DNA of 64,000 nucleotides from Arsenophonus endosymbiont of Aphis craccivora (GTDB lineage Bacteria > Pseudomonadota > Gammaproteobacteria > Enterobacterales > Enterobacteriaceae): NCBI RefSeq assembly GCF_013460135.1, contig NZ_CP038155.1, forward strand, positions 2,338,716 through 2,402,715. Direction: 5' to 3'. Under the pieces are notes generated by a model that was given only the letters and a program-made list of their open reading frames with translations, had not been told where the DNA came from and made no database searches. Position 1 is the stretch's first letter; every line of letters starts with the position of its first letter. Positions 55,442 to 64,000 of the stretch are shown here, one piece after another. Made by a program: the position numbers and the translations under genes.

Positions 55442-57441
55442 TGAAAGCTATTGTTTTTGCTTACCATGATATTGGTTGTGTGGGATTAAAGGCGCTACAG
55501 AAGGCGGGCTTTGAAATTCAGGCTGTTTTTACACATACAGATGATCCTAAAGAGAATCATTTCTTTTCCTCAGTTGCGCGCTTGGTAGCTGAGATGGGTT
55601 TATCTGTATTTGCGCCAGAAAATATCAATCATTCACTTTGGATTGAGCGTATTGAGAAAATGCAACCGGATGTTATTTTCTCTTTTTACTATCGCCACAT
55701 GCTTAGTCAAGAGTTATTGGCGTTAGCTCCTAAAGGTGCTTTTAACTTGCATGGTTCTTTATTACCTAAATATCGTGGTCGTGTGCCGATCAATTGGGCT
55801 ATTTTGCATGGTGAAACAGAAACGGGTGTCACATTACATAAGATGATAGCCAAGCCGGATGCAGGTGATATTGTTGCACAGAAAAAAATCTCTATTGATG
55901 CAACAGATACCGCATTAGTGTTACATGAGAAAATTCGTCAGGCGGCTGAACAGCTTTTGGCTGATACATTACCCTTAATTAAAATAGGTGATTATTCAGC
56001 AACACCCCAAGATGAAAGTAAGGCAACCTATTTTGGCCGTCGTAGCGCTGAAGATGGTTTAATTGATTGGTCTAAATCTGCTACCGAAGTGAATAACTTA
56101 GTACGAGCGGTAACCGAGCCATATCCAGGTGCATTTACTTATTTGGCTGAGAGTAAAATGATTGTCTGGCGTGCCCGTGTGCTAGAAAAATCACACGATA
56201 AATTACCTGGTACAATCATTTCTACCGAACCATTGCAAATAGCTTGTGGTCAAGGTGTGCTTGAAATTCTGACCGGGCAGAGTGGAGCTGGATTATACGT
56301 TGAAGGATCGCGTTTAGCGGCTGAAATGGGAATCGTCAATGGCGTGCGAGTTGGGGCTAGACCGACGACCCAGGAAAAACGGCGTAAGCGTGTTTTGATC
56401 TTGGGTGTAAATGGTTTTATTGGTAATCACTTAACCGAACGTTTATTAGCAGATGGTCATTATGATATCTATGGTTTGGATATTAGTTCTTCTGCTGTTG
56501 CCCGTTTTATTAATGATCCCCGTTTTGGTGATGATCAGCGTTTTCATTTTGTTGAAGGCGATATCAGTATTCATACTGAGTGGATTGAATATCATATTAA
56601 AAAATGTGACATCATTTTACCACTGGTTGCTATTGCAACACCGATTGAATATACCCGCAATCCATTAAAAGTTTTCGAGTTAGATTTTGAAGAAAACTTA
56701 AAGATAGTGCGTTATTGTGTAAAATATAATAAACGTATTATTTTCCCATCAACTTCTGAAGTTTACGGGATGTGTGATGATAAAGAATTTGATGAAGATA
56801 CTTCTCGTTTAATTGTCGGGCCAATTAACAAACAGCGTTGGATTTATTCTGTTTCTAAACAGCTATTAGATCGCGTTATTTGGGCATATGGTGTTAAAGA
56901 AGGGTTGAAATTCACTCTATTTAGACCGTTTAATTGGATGGGCCCACGTCTCGATAGTTTACATTCTGCCCGTATTGGTAGTTCACGAGCGATTACACAA
57001 TTAATTTTAAATTTGGTCGAAGGTTCACCGATAAAATTAGTTGATGGCGGCGCTCAGAAGCGTTGTTTCACCGATATTAAAGATGGTATTGAAGCATTAT
57101 TTCGTATTATTGAAAATAAAGATGAAATATGCGATGGTCAAATTATTAATATTGGTAATCCGACCAATGAAGCAAGCATTGCTCAATTAGCTGATATGCT
57201 ACTTGACAGTTTTGAAAGACATCCGTTACGTAAACACTTTCCTCCATTTGCTGGTCTTAAAAAGATTGAAAGTAGTAGTTATTATGGTAAAGGATATCAA
57301 GATGTTGAGCACCGTAGACCTAGTATTGAAAATGCGCGGCGCTTGCTCGATTGGGAGCCAACTGTTGATATGAAACAGACTATTGATGAAACTTTAGATT
57401 TCTTTTTGCAAGCTGCGACGGAAGAATTAGGTAAAAAATAA
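55441..57441 (+). CDS. arnA: Bifunctional UDP-L-Ara4N formyltransferase / UDP-glucuronate decarboxylase
   Basis: ArnA carries two activities. Residues 1-300 are the formyltransferase, with [18 protein letters not shown] near 104 (catalytic His) and Asp in [10 protein letters not shown]. Residues about 315-666 are the decarboxylase, which oxidises UDP-glucuronic acid to the 4-keto-pentose: NAD loop [10 protein letters not shown], catalytic STSEVYG, and YSVSK (Tyr/Lys pair). The protein is 666 aa (E. coli 660). It overlaps arnC and arnD by one base each. Confidence 0.97.
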   Translation: MKAIVFAYHDIGCVGLKALQKAGFEIQAVFTHTDDPKENHFFSSVARLVAEMGLSVFAPENINHSLWIERIEKMQPDVIFSFYYRHMLSQELLALAPKGAFNLHGSLLPKYRGRVPINWAILHGETETGVTLHKMIAKPDAGDIVAQKKISIDATDTALVLHEKIRQAAEQLLADTLPLIKIGDYSATPQDESKATYFGRRSAEDGLIDWSKSATEVNNLVRAVTEPYPGAFTYLAESKMIVWRARVLEKSHDKLPGTIISTEPLQIACGQGVLEILTGQSGAGLYVEGSRLAAEMGIVNGVRVGARPTTQEKRRKRVLILGVNGFIGNHLTERLLADGHYDIYGLDISSSAVARFINDPRFGDDQRFHFVEGDISIHTEWIEYHIKKCDIILPLVAIATPIEYTRNPLKVFELDFEENLKIVRYCVKYNKRIIFPSTSEVYGMCDDKEFDEDTSRLIVGPINKQRWIYSVSKQLLDRVIWAYGVKEGLKFTLFRPFNWMGPRLDSLHSARIGSSRAITQLILNLVEGSPIKLVDGGAQKRCFTDIKDGIEALFRIIENKDEICDGQIINIGNPTNEASIAQLADMLLDSFERHPLRKHFPPFAGLKKIESSSYYGKGYQDVEHRRPSIENARRLLDWEPTVDMKQTIDETLDFFLQAATEELGKK

Positions 57442-58334
57442 TGAAGAAAATTGGCTTAAGAATTGATGTGGATACCTATCAAGGTACCAAAGAAGGTATG
57501 CCACAGTTACTTAAAGTGCTCGCTAAATATCAAATTCGAGCCAGTTTTTTTTTCAGTGTCGGTCCAGATAACATGGGGCGTCATTTATGGCGCCTGTTTC
57601 GACCTAAATTTTTATGGAAAATGTTAAGAGCGAATGCGACATCACTCTATGGTTGGGATATTTTATTAGCCGGTACAGCATGGTCAGGTAAAAAAATAGC
57701 CAATGATCTAGGTTACTTAATGAAACAAACATTGGATGCAGGTCATGAAGTTGGGCTACATGCATGGGATCATCAAGGCTGGCAAGCTAATGTAGGTAAA
57801 TGGCCAAGAACCAAATTAGTCGAACAAATTAAATTAGGCGTAGATGCGCTTGAAGCCGCAACGGGCGCTACCGTGAAATGCTCAGCTGTGGCTGGTTGGC
57901 GGGCCGATGAACGTGTATTAACGGCGAAAGAAAATTTTAAATTTGACTATAATAGTGATTGCCGTGGTACCCATCCTTTTCGTCCTATTTTAGCGGATGG
58001 TTCGATTGGTACTGTACAAATTCCAGTAACACTACCGACTTATGATGAAGTTGTTGGCACTTTGGTTAAAGATGAAAACTTTAATGATTTTATTATTAAC
58101 GCGATGCAGGAAGATGCAGGAACGCCTGTTTATACTATTCATACTGAAGTAGAAGGTATGTCTAAATCGATGCAATTTGACAGCTTACTAGCGAGAATGA
58201 TTGCAGAACAAATGGTATTTTGTCCGTTGCGTGAATTAATACCTAATGATATTAATTCTTCACCACACGGAAAAATTATTCGTTCATCTTTTCCAGGTCG
58301 TGAGGGTTGGCTAGGGTGTCAACACGACGTATAG
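57441..58334 (+). CDS. arnD: 4-deoxy-4-formamido-L-arabinose-phosphoundecaprenol deformylase
   Basis: ArnD removes the formyl group from the lipid-linked sugar before export. The 297-aa product has the NodB polysaccharide deacetylase fold, with the metal-binding Asp in [17 protein letters not shown], the HxxxH region [14 protein letters not shown] near 97 and the catalytic region [21 protein letters not shown] near 151. All expected ligands are present. arnT follows at once. Confidence 0.96.
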   Translation: MKKIGLRIDVDTYQGTKEGMPQLLKVLAKYQIRASFFFSVGPDNMGRHLWRLFRPKFLWKMLRANATSLYGWDILLAGTAWSGKKIANDLGYLMKQTLDAGHEVGLHAWDHQGWQANVGKWPRTKLVEQIKLGVDALEAATGATVKCSAVAGWRADERVLTAKENFKFDYNSDCRGTHPFRPILADGSIGTVQIPVTLPTYDEVVGTLVKDENFNDFIINAMQEDAGTPVYTIHTEVEGMSKSMQFDSLLARMIAEQMVFCPLRELIPNDINSSPHGKIIRSSFPGREGWLGCQHDV

Positions 58335-58340
58335 CGCTTG

Positions 58341-60005
58341 ATGTTAACTAAACAGTTACAAAAAACAGGTGCTTTTTTATTAGCACTTTTTTTTATTTTT
58401 ACCTATTTAGTACCGTTAAATGGCCGACTGTTGTGGCAGCCAGATGAAACGCGTTACGCAGAAATTAGCCGAGAAATGTTGCAAAAAGGTGATTGGATTG
58501 TGCCTTACTTGCTTAATATTCGCTATTTTGAAAAGCCAGTGGCCGGATATTGGATAAATAATATCAGTCAAATGATATTTGGTAATACCAATTTTGCTGT
58601 TCGTTTTGGTGCTGTGTTTGCAACTATGATCAGCGCTGGCTTAATTTACTGGTTAGCGATGGTAATGTGGCGTAATCGAAATGTCGCGTTTGTTGCTACT
58701 TTGATGTATGTTTCGATGTTTTTGGTTTTTGCAGTTGGCACCTATAGCGTACTCGATCCGATGCTGACCATGTGGCTTACTGCTTGTATTCTATGTTGTT
58801 TTTGGTTATTAAAAGCATCAACGGTTGCTGCAAAGTTACTTGCCTGGGCAGTTATGGGGCTTACCTGTGGTATGGCATTTATGACCAAGGGTTTTTTAGC
58901 CTTAGCTATCCCGGTTATTGTCATGCTGCCAATTATGTTGTATCAAAAACGTTTTACTGAGATGCTCAAATTTGGTGGCGTAGCCATCATCAGTGCGGCA
59001 TTAATAAGCCTTCCTTGGGCATTAGCTGTCAATCAATATGAACCGGATTATTGGCATTACTTTTTCTGGGTAGAACATATTCAGCGCTTCTCATCAGAGG
59101 ATGCCCAACATAAAGCGCCTATTTGGTTTTATATTCCCATTATTTTACTTGGTGTCATACCTTGGTTAGGGCTTTTACCTGGTACATTATTAAAAAGTTG
59201 GCGGGAACGAAAAATCAAACCGGAAATGTTTTTTCTGCTTTGTTGGTTTATTGTCCCTTTTGTATTTTTTAGTATCGCTAAGGGTAAATTACTTACTTAT
59301 ATGTTGCCGGTGATGGCACCGCTTGCATTAATGATGGCAAAATATGCGGTTGATTGTGTTAAAAATCGCAATTTGACAGCCATTAAATTTAACGGTTTTA
59401 CCAATCTCGCTTTTGCCATATTGGCAATTATTACTTTGATTATTATGGGGTTATTTGTTGAGCATCCTTTATATACCCCGTTGGAGTGGCCAAAACTGGC
59501 ATTAGGTATAACGGTTTTTTGCATTTGGCTGATTATTGGCTATTTTAGTTTGATATCCAATGCCAGGTATTGGCTGTGGGGCGCGGCATGTTCTTTAGCC
59601 TTGAGCTTATCAATAAGTTATGCATTACCGCAAGATACTATTGATTCTAAGTTACCGCAGCAATTAATTCGGCAAAATATATCTTTGTTGGAAGAAAGTA
59701 AGTTTGTGCTAGGGGATAATGTTGGATTAGGCGCAGCTTTGGCATGGGAATTACATCAAGGTGATATTTATTTATATGAAAGATCAGGTGAATTAAGATA
59801 CGGCTTAAATTATCCCGATAGCCAATTTCGCTTAATCAAACAAGGAAATTTTGCTAAATGGCTTAGCTTGTCACGGAAAGAAGGACAAATTTCAGTGGTT
59901 CTTTTATTACGTAGAAATGAAGGGCTGCCTGATGATATTCCTAAGCCTGATCATGTAGTTCGCAATACAAGAATGGCAATAATGACCTATTATCAGCAAC
60001 CATGA
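58341..60005 (+). CDS. arnT: Undecaprenyl phosphate-alpha-4-amino-4-deoxy-L-arabinose arabinosyl transferase
   Basis: ArnT transfers L-Ara4N from undecaprenyl phosphate to lipid A phosphates at the periplasmic face, reducing negative charge and giving resistance to polymyxin and cationic peptides. The 554-aa protein is a PMT-family GT-C enzyme with about 12 membrane segments. The first periplasmic loop holds the catalytic WQPDETRYAEISREML near 31. I prefer ATG 58341 over the TTG three bases earlier. The last bases overlap arnE (ATGA). Confidence 0.96.
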   Translation: MLTKQLQKTGAFLLALFFIFTYLVPLNGRLLWQPDETRYAEISREMLQKGDWIVPYLLNIRYFEKPVAGYWINNISQMIFGNTNFAVRFGAVFATMISAGLIYWLAMVMWRNRNVAFVATLMYVSMFLVFAVGTYSVLDPMLTMWLTACILCCFWLLKASTVAAKLLAWAVMGLTCGMAFMTKGFLALAIPVIVMLPIMLYQKRFTEMLKFGGVAIISAALISLPWALAVNQYEPDYWHYFFWVEHIQRFSSEDAQHKAPIWFYIPIILLGVIPWLGLLPGTLLKSWRERKIKPEMFFLLCWFIVPFVFFSIAKGKLLTYMLPVMAPLALMMAKYAVDCVKNRNLTAIKFNGFTNLAFAILAIITLIIMGLFVEHPLYTPLEWPKLALGITVFCIWLIIGYFSLISNARYWLWGAACSLALSLSISYALPQDTIDSKLPQQLIRQNISLLEESKFVLGDNVGLGAALAWELHQGDIYLYERSGELRYGLNYPDSQFRLIKQGNFAKWLSLSRKEGQISVVLLLRRNEGLPDDIPKPDHVVRNTRMAIMTYYQQP

Positions 60006-60340
60006 CACATTTTTTCTTATTGATAATTGTTAGCCTGTTAACTTGCATTGGACAGGTTTGCCAAAAGCAAGCGGTGATATATTGGCAAAGTGGTTTGCCG
60101 GCAAAAAATAGTTTAGCCATTAAATGGCTGCTAATAGCGATTATTGTGCTTGCGTTAGGCATGCTATTTTGGCTTAAATTACTACAAATTTTACCGCTTA
60201 GTCTTGCTTATCCTATGTTAAGTATTAACTTTGTTATCGTTACACTGATTGGACAATTTATTTATCAAGAGAAGATCAGTATCAAACATTGGATCGGCGT
60301 ATTTATTATCATGTTGGGTATAGTTTTATTAAATATATGA
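60002..60340 (+). CDS. arnE: Undecaprenyl phosphate-L-Ara4N flippase subunit ArnE
   Basis: ArnE forms with ArnF the small EmrE/SMR-like flippase that moves undecaprenyl-P-L-Ara4N across the inner membrane. The 112-aa protein has four membrane segments, with LPLSLAYPMLSINFV near 63 and QEKISIKHWIGVFIIMLGI in the last. It starts within the arnT stop and ends within the arnF start, a tightly coupled arrangement. Confidence 0.94.
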   Translation: MTHFFLLIIVSLLTCIGQVCQKQAVIYWQSGLPAKNSLAIKWLLIAIIVLALGMLFWLKLLQILPLSLAYPMLSINFVIVTLIGQFIYQEKISIKHWIGVFIIMLGIVLLNI

Positions 60341-60729
60341 AAGGCTACTTTTGGGGTATCGGTAGTGTAATATTGATCACTTTAGCGCAGCTTTGTTTAA
60401 AAGCTGGAGTAACTATATTACCTGAGTTTAAATTAAATCATCAGTGGATGGATGATAATTGGTTACTTGAAAATCTGCCGGCGTGTGGGCTGATTTTTAT
60501 CGGTTTAATTGGCTATGTGCTTTCGATGGTTTGCTGGCTATTTGCCTTGAAATTTTTAGCATTAAGTAAAGCTTATCCACTGATTAGTTTAAGCTATGTA
60601 CTAGTTTATTTATTCGCAGTTACTTTGCCTTGGTTTAATGAATCGGCGACATTGATTAAATTTGTCGGTGTAGTATTTATTTTGCTTGGTATTTGGATTA
60701 TTTCTCGGCCTGAAGTAACGCGAAAATAA
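60337..60729 (+). CDS. arnF: Undecaprenyl phosphate-L-Ara4N flippase subunit ArnF
   Basis: ArnF is the partner of ArnE. I start it at ATG 60337, which overlaps the arnE stop as ATGA, giving 130 aa (E. coli 128). A longer frame upstream lies inside arnE and is not credible. It has four membrane segments, with LALSKAYPLISLSYVLVYLF near 73 and GVVFILLGIWIIS at the end. It is the last arn gene. Confidence 0.94.
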   Translation: MKGYFWGIGSVILITLAQLCLKAGVTILPEFKLNHQWMDDNWLLENLPACGLIFIGLIGYVLSMVCWLFALKFLALSKAYPLISLSYVLVYLFAVTLPWFNESATLIKFVGVVFILLGIWIISRPEVTRK

Positions 60730-60871
60730 AGCTAAAAAACTTAGCAGAATACTTATTTTTATAGCCAGTGTATTGCTTAAAAATAGCGATTACCGATTAA
60801 TAAAAACTTGTTTTTTATTAAACACTGATTAAAGTCTATTTAATTATCCTATTAAGCGATAAAGGTGCTTT

Positions 60872-61354
60872 ATGTTAATAAGAATTACACACCTGCTTTT
60901 TTTATTTTACCTTATTTTAATTGGCTGTTCTTCTTCAGTAAACAGAACAGCACCGCCGTTAAAAAGCCAACTTTCTGATCCTATTATTACCATCGCTCAA
61001 CTTAAAGAACAACTATCACAATGGTATGGTACGCCATATCGTTATGGTGGTTTAGCATCAAGTGGAGTTGATTGTTCAGGCTTTGTTTATCGAACTTTTA
61101 GTGATCGTTTTGCCATTCAATTACCGCGCACGACAATAGCTCAAACCACTTATGGCACCCGTATTAATATTAAGGATCTTATGCCGGGCGATTTGGTTTT
61201 TTTTAAAACCGGCTCAGGTGAAAATGGTCTACATGTTGGTATTTATGATACGGATAATACTTTTATTCATGCCTCAACTAGCAAAGGTGTTATTCGCTCT
61301 TCGTTAAACAATATATACTGGCGCAAGGTTTTCTGGCAGGCACGCCGTATTTAA
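60872..61354 (+). CDS. nlpC: NlpC/P60 family lipoprotein
   Basis: NlpC is a predicted outer membrane lipoprotein cysteine peptidase that acts on peptidoglycan peptides. The 160-aa precursor has the lipobox LIGC near residue 19. The NlpC/P60 domain follows: catalytic Cys in SSGVDCSGFVYRTF near 68, His in GENGLHVGIY near 116 and a third polar His in TFIHAST near 130. The gene lies after ihfA-btuCED in E. coli; here the arn operon is in between. Confidence 0.93.
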   Translation: MLIRITHLLFLFYLILIGCSSSVNRTAPPLKSQLSDPIITIAQLKEQLSQWYGTPYRYGGLASSGVDCSGFVYRTFSDRFAIQLPRTTIAQTTYGTRINIKDLMPGDLVFFKTGSGENGLHVGIYDTDNTFIHASTSKGVIRSSLNNIYWRKVFWQARRI

Positions 61355-61425
61355 GTGTCATTTTTAGTTATAATAACTTTTTGGTTTTTGCTATAACAAA
61401 ATGAATATAGGCTGGCAAAATTCTT

Positions 61426-62508
61426 ATGGCTTCAATACGTCTTCTTATTTCTGAATCATTTGATCCCTGGTTTAATTTAGCTGTTGAAGAGGCTATTTTT
61501 CGCCAAATGTCAGTCAAGCAGCGGATTATGTTTCTTTGGCGCAATAATAATACTGTCGTTATTGGTCGGGCACAAAATCCATGGAAAGAGTGTAATACAC
61601 GTAAAATGGCCCAAGATGGAGTCAAATTAGCTCGCCGCAGCAGTGGTGGTGGTGCGGTTTTTCATGATTTGGGAAACACCTGTTTTACCTTTATGGCGGG
61701 TAAACCAGCCTATGATAAAACTATTTCAACACAAATTATTATTGCAGGACTAGCTGAGGTTAGGATAAAGGCTCAAGTTTCAGGTCGAAATGATCTAGTT
61801 GTCCATTCCGCCCATGGTGAGCGTAAAATTTCCGGATCAGCTTATTTTGAAACACACGATCGCGGTTTTCATCATGGCACTTTACTTATTAATACAGATT
61901 TAAACCGTTTAGCCAGTTATTTAAATCCGGATCCGAAGAAATTAATTAGTAAAGGCATTACCTCCGTACGTTCTAGGGTAATGAATTTAGCTGAAATTGA
62001 TGTTCGGATTAGTCATCAGGCAATTTGTAACGCCTGAGCAAACAATTTTTTTAACTATTATGATGAGGTAGTGAAGGCAGAAATAATTTCACCAACTAAT
62101 TTGCCTGATTTACCCGGTTTTGTTGACATTTATGCTGAACAATCTAGCTGGGAGTGGCATTTTGGTCACGCGCTAGCTTTTAGTCATATACTTGAAACCC
62201 GATTTGCCTGGGGTGTAGTTGAACTTCATTTTGATATTGATAAAGGAAAAATTTCAACTAGCAAAATTTATACGGATAGTTTAGATCCATCGCCATTAGA
62301 GCTTTTTAGCCAAAAGTTGATTGGCAAAAAATACCAACCAGCGACAATTAAGCAATTAATCGCTGAGATCCAGTTTCAATATCCAAATTTTCATCAGCAG
62401 CTTATACAATTCGAAAATTGGTTAGTCAATGAAATAGCGGCTTTGTTGAATAAATCAGAATTAGCCGCCAGGATGGCTCCCTCTGCTACAGCTGTTATCC
62501 GATCCTGA
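61426..62508 (+). pseudogene. lplA: lplA, lipoate-protein ligase A, in-frame TGA and IS at the last codon
   Basis: LplA salvages free lipoate by joining it to E2 and H proteins. From ATG 61426 the catalytic domain is present: [20 protein letters not shown] near 70 and the lysine motif [14 protein letters not shown] near 130. Codon 204 is TGA (62035-62037). The same frame then continues ANNFFNYYDEVVKAEIISPT and WEWHFGHALAFSHILETRFA, so only this stop breaks it. IS copy D entered the final codon. Removing it gives NEIA-stop and exactly 338 codons, the E. coli length. At present the frame ends in 22 IS-encoded residues (TGA at 62506). A GTG at 62071 may start the C-terminal domain alone. Confidence 0.92.
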
Positions 62509-63493
62509 CGCTGTGTGGCATACCCAACAACGTCATACGGTTCAGCGCTTTGACCATCGCCATTGCTTCACCTACCTGAGCCTCATAGTCACGCAGCCTC
62601 AGATGGCCACCCAGCAAAGTTTTTATGCGGAACATCGCTGTTTCTGCCACTGAACGCCGGTGATAACCCACTTTCTTTTTCCACATATCATTACTCCTGC
62701 TCAGACGCTGATTCGCCACCGCATGGTTACGTTCATGGTACTTGTCCGGCCAGTATTTCGCTCCGCTTCGCGGCGGGATAAGGGGCCTGATTTTCTTTCT
62801 TAGCAACGCATCGTGGCAGTAACAGGCGTCATAAGCACCGTCTGCTGACACTTCCCTGATTTTCCGGTGGGTTTGGTTAATCAGGCCCGGCAGTGCCTGC
62901 GCATCTGTCGTTCCGCTGAGCGATAAGTCGGCACAGATAATCTCATGAGTCACACTGTCTGCTGCCAGATGAAGCTTGCGCCACACTCTTCGTCTGTCAG
63001 CCCCATGCTGCCTGACTTTCCATTCACCTTCGCCAAAGACCTTCAGACCGGTACTGTCGATGACCAGATGCGAGATTTCACCACGCGTTGGCGTTTTTAT
63101 GCTGATGTTGACGCTCTTTGCTCGTCTGCTGACCAGCGAGTAGTCCGGACAGCACAGCGGCAAAGACATGAGTTTAAAAATCGAATCAACGAAGCCCTGT
63201 AATGCCCGGAGCGACAGGTTAAACACACGCTTCATCATCAGGACAGTGGTAACAGCCATATCGCTGTAGTAAAGCGGCCGGCCACGACCTTCAGGCGAAG
63301 AACTGTCAGTCCATCCAGCGATGGCCGACTCATCAAGCCAGACCGTCAGGGAACCGCGTTGTCTGAGTGCCTTGTTGTACGCGGGCCAGTTGGTAATTTT
63401 AAACTTTTGCTTTGCCATGGGGACCTGATGTTGAAACGAATTTAGCGATCAGCTCCGCCAATCACCTAAAAGTTCGATTTATTCAACAAAGCC
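62439..63493 (-). mobile_element. IS903-like element copy D (IS5 family), inserted in lplA
   Basis: A 1055-bp element has the same terminal repeats as the other copies, with a perfect 9-bp duplication TGAAATAGC (62430-62438 and 63494-63502). Joining the flanks restores the end of lplA, including its stop codon TGA, so this insertion is recent. Orientation is the same as copy B. Confidence 0.98.
62495..63418 (-). CDS. IS903-like transposase (copy D), intact
   Basis: This complete 307-aa transposase has Asp121, Asp193 and Glu259 in place and the same protein sequence as copy B as far as I can read. It lies opposite to lplA and overlaps the run-on end of that frame by 14 bases. It is a candidate active source of the recent insertions. 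Confidence 0.97.
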   Translation of the reverse strand: MAKQKFKITNWPAYNKALRQRGSLTVWLDESAIAGWTDSSSPEGRGRPLYYSDMAVTTVLMMKRVFNLSLRALQGFVDSIFKLMSLPLCCPDYSLVSRRAKSVNISIKTPTRGEISHLVIDSTGLKVFGEGEWKVRQHGADRRRVWRKLHLAADSVTHEIICADLSLSGTTDAQALPGLINQTHRKIREVSADGAYDACYCHDALLRKKIRPLIPPRSGAKYWPDKYHERNHAVANQRLSRSNDMWKKKVGYHRRSVAETAMFRIKTLLGGHLRLRDYEAQVGEAMAMVKALNRMTLLGMPHSVRIG

Positions 63494-63645
63494 TGAAATA
63501 GCATGAATCAAATTAATGATTGTTAATTATTAGCATCCATTGCTGGAAAGAGATATATTCAAGCATAATTTTATTGCAAACAGCCGTAAAGCCAGCATTT
63601 AGACTGGCATATAATAACTAAAGTCTAAAAATGAATAATTATAGA

Positions 63646-64000
63646 TTAGTCCATAAATTGATTAAAGTCGGGTAACTGCCCATTTTGGCGAAATTTAGCC
63701 GGTGTAGTATTAAAATGTTTTTTAAAAATGCGGGTAAAAGTTGCTTGCGAACTAAAACCGTATTTTAGGGCTATATCCAAAATATAAAATTTATCTTCTC
63801 GTAATAACCTGGCTGCTTCCAGTAATCGACGTTTACGAACATCTGCACCTAAAGTGCAACCTTTTAATTGTTTAAAGATCCGTTGTAAATGCCATTTAGA
63901 ATAACCACTTTTATTAGCAATGGTATCAATCTTCATGCCTTCATTTCGCTGTAATTGGCTTTCTAGCCAATTAACAATATCATTGATTACATTTTCCGAC
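63646..64000 (-). CDS. AraC-type regulator of the MarA/SoxS/RamA group (partial at the window end)
   Basis: The gene reads leftward and its start lies outside the window. The visible 117 residues begin SENVINDIVNWLESQL and hold both helix-turn-helix units: the first recognition region GYSKWHLQRIFKQLKGCTLG and the second YGFSSQATFTRIFKKHFNTTP. These blocks are typical of the single-domain regulators MarA, SoxS and RamA, which bind mar/sox boxes and switch on efflux and oxidative stress genes. Which of these it is cannot be told. The 143 bases between it and IS copy D hold no gene. Confidence 0.85.
   Translation of the reverse strand, partial: SENVINDIVNWLESQLQRNEGMKIDTIANKSGYSKWHLQRIFKQLKGCTLGADVRKRRLLEAARLLREDKFYILDIALKYGFSSQATFTRIFKKHFNTTPAKFRQNGQLPDFNQFMD

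Noticed and set aside
60289..60336. Longer N-terminus for ArnF starting at 60289
   Set aside because: It overlaps arnE by 52 bases and breaks the tidy ATGA overlap at 60337 that fits family length.

Overview
The window is AT-rich chromosome of a gammaproteobacterium of the order Enterobacterales. Gene order, protein sequences and the 16S/23S/5S operon all fit that order. The low GC, the many freshly broken genes and the mobile insertion sequences suggest a host-associated lineage, most likely Morganellaceae of the Arsenophonus type. That placement is an inference; a 16S search would settle it.

Positions 1-28321 follow the classical enteric cluster. It holds translation and nucleotide genes (rpsB end, tsf, pyrH, frr), isoprenoid and envelope genes (dxr, uppS, cdsA, rseP, bamA, skp, lpxD, fabZ-lpxA, lpxB), then rnhB, dnaE, accA, tilS, rof, nlpE, proS, trmO, rcsF, metNIQ and gmhB. 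Several genes usually found between accA and proS are absent. fabZ and lpxA are joined in one reading frame. rcsF is frameshifted, metQ has an internal stop, and metN has lost its last 18 residues to a stop. Positions 28322-34112 are an rRNA operon: 16S, tRNA-Ile, tRNA-Ala, 23S, 5S and a terminator.

An IS903-like element (IS5 family) sits directly after the rRNA operon and lacks a target duplication. It marks a junction to a region that lies elsewhere in typical enteric chromosomes. From there run a cut-off tcyP, ydjM (with a LexA box), hxpB and yniB, then two IS903-like copies in opposite orientation, then a sitABCD metal-transport operon whose sitB and sitC are broken. Next come the lytic transglycosylase mltE with a 17-copy hexanucleotide repeat inside its catalytic domain, the thrS-infC-rpmI-rplT-pheM-pheS-pheT-ihfA translation cluster with its known regulatory devices, a complete arnBCADTEF operon for lipid A aminoarabinose modification, nlpC, and an lplA gene with an internal TGA and an IS inserted at its last codon. 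The window ends inside a MarA/SoxS-like regulator gene.

The core biosynthetic genes (lipid A, Bam, translation, replication, arn) look intact, while metal uptake, methionine uptake, cystine uptake, Rcs signalling and lipoate salvage show single fresh lesions. The operators for these damaged genes (tandem met boxes, a Fur box) are still well preserved, which points to recent decay. I found no CRISPR array, prophage or clearly new multi-gene system. The most unusual items are the Ala-Tyr repeat in MltE and the FabZ-LpxA fusion with its retained internal start site.
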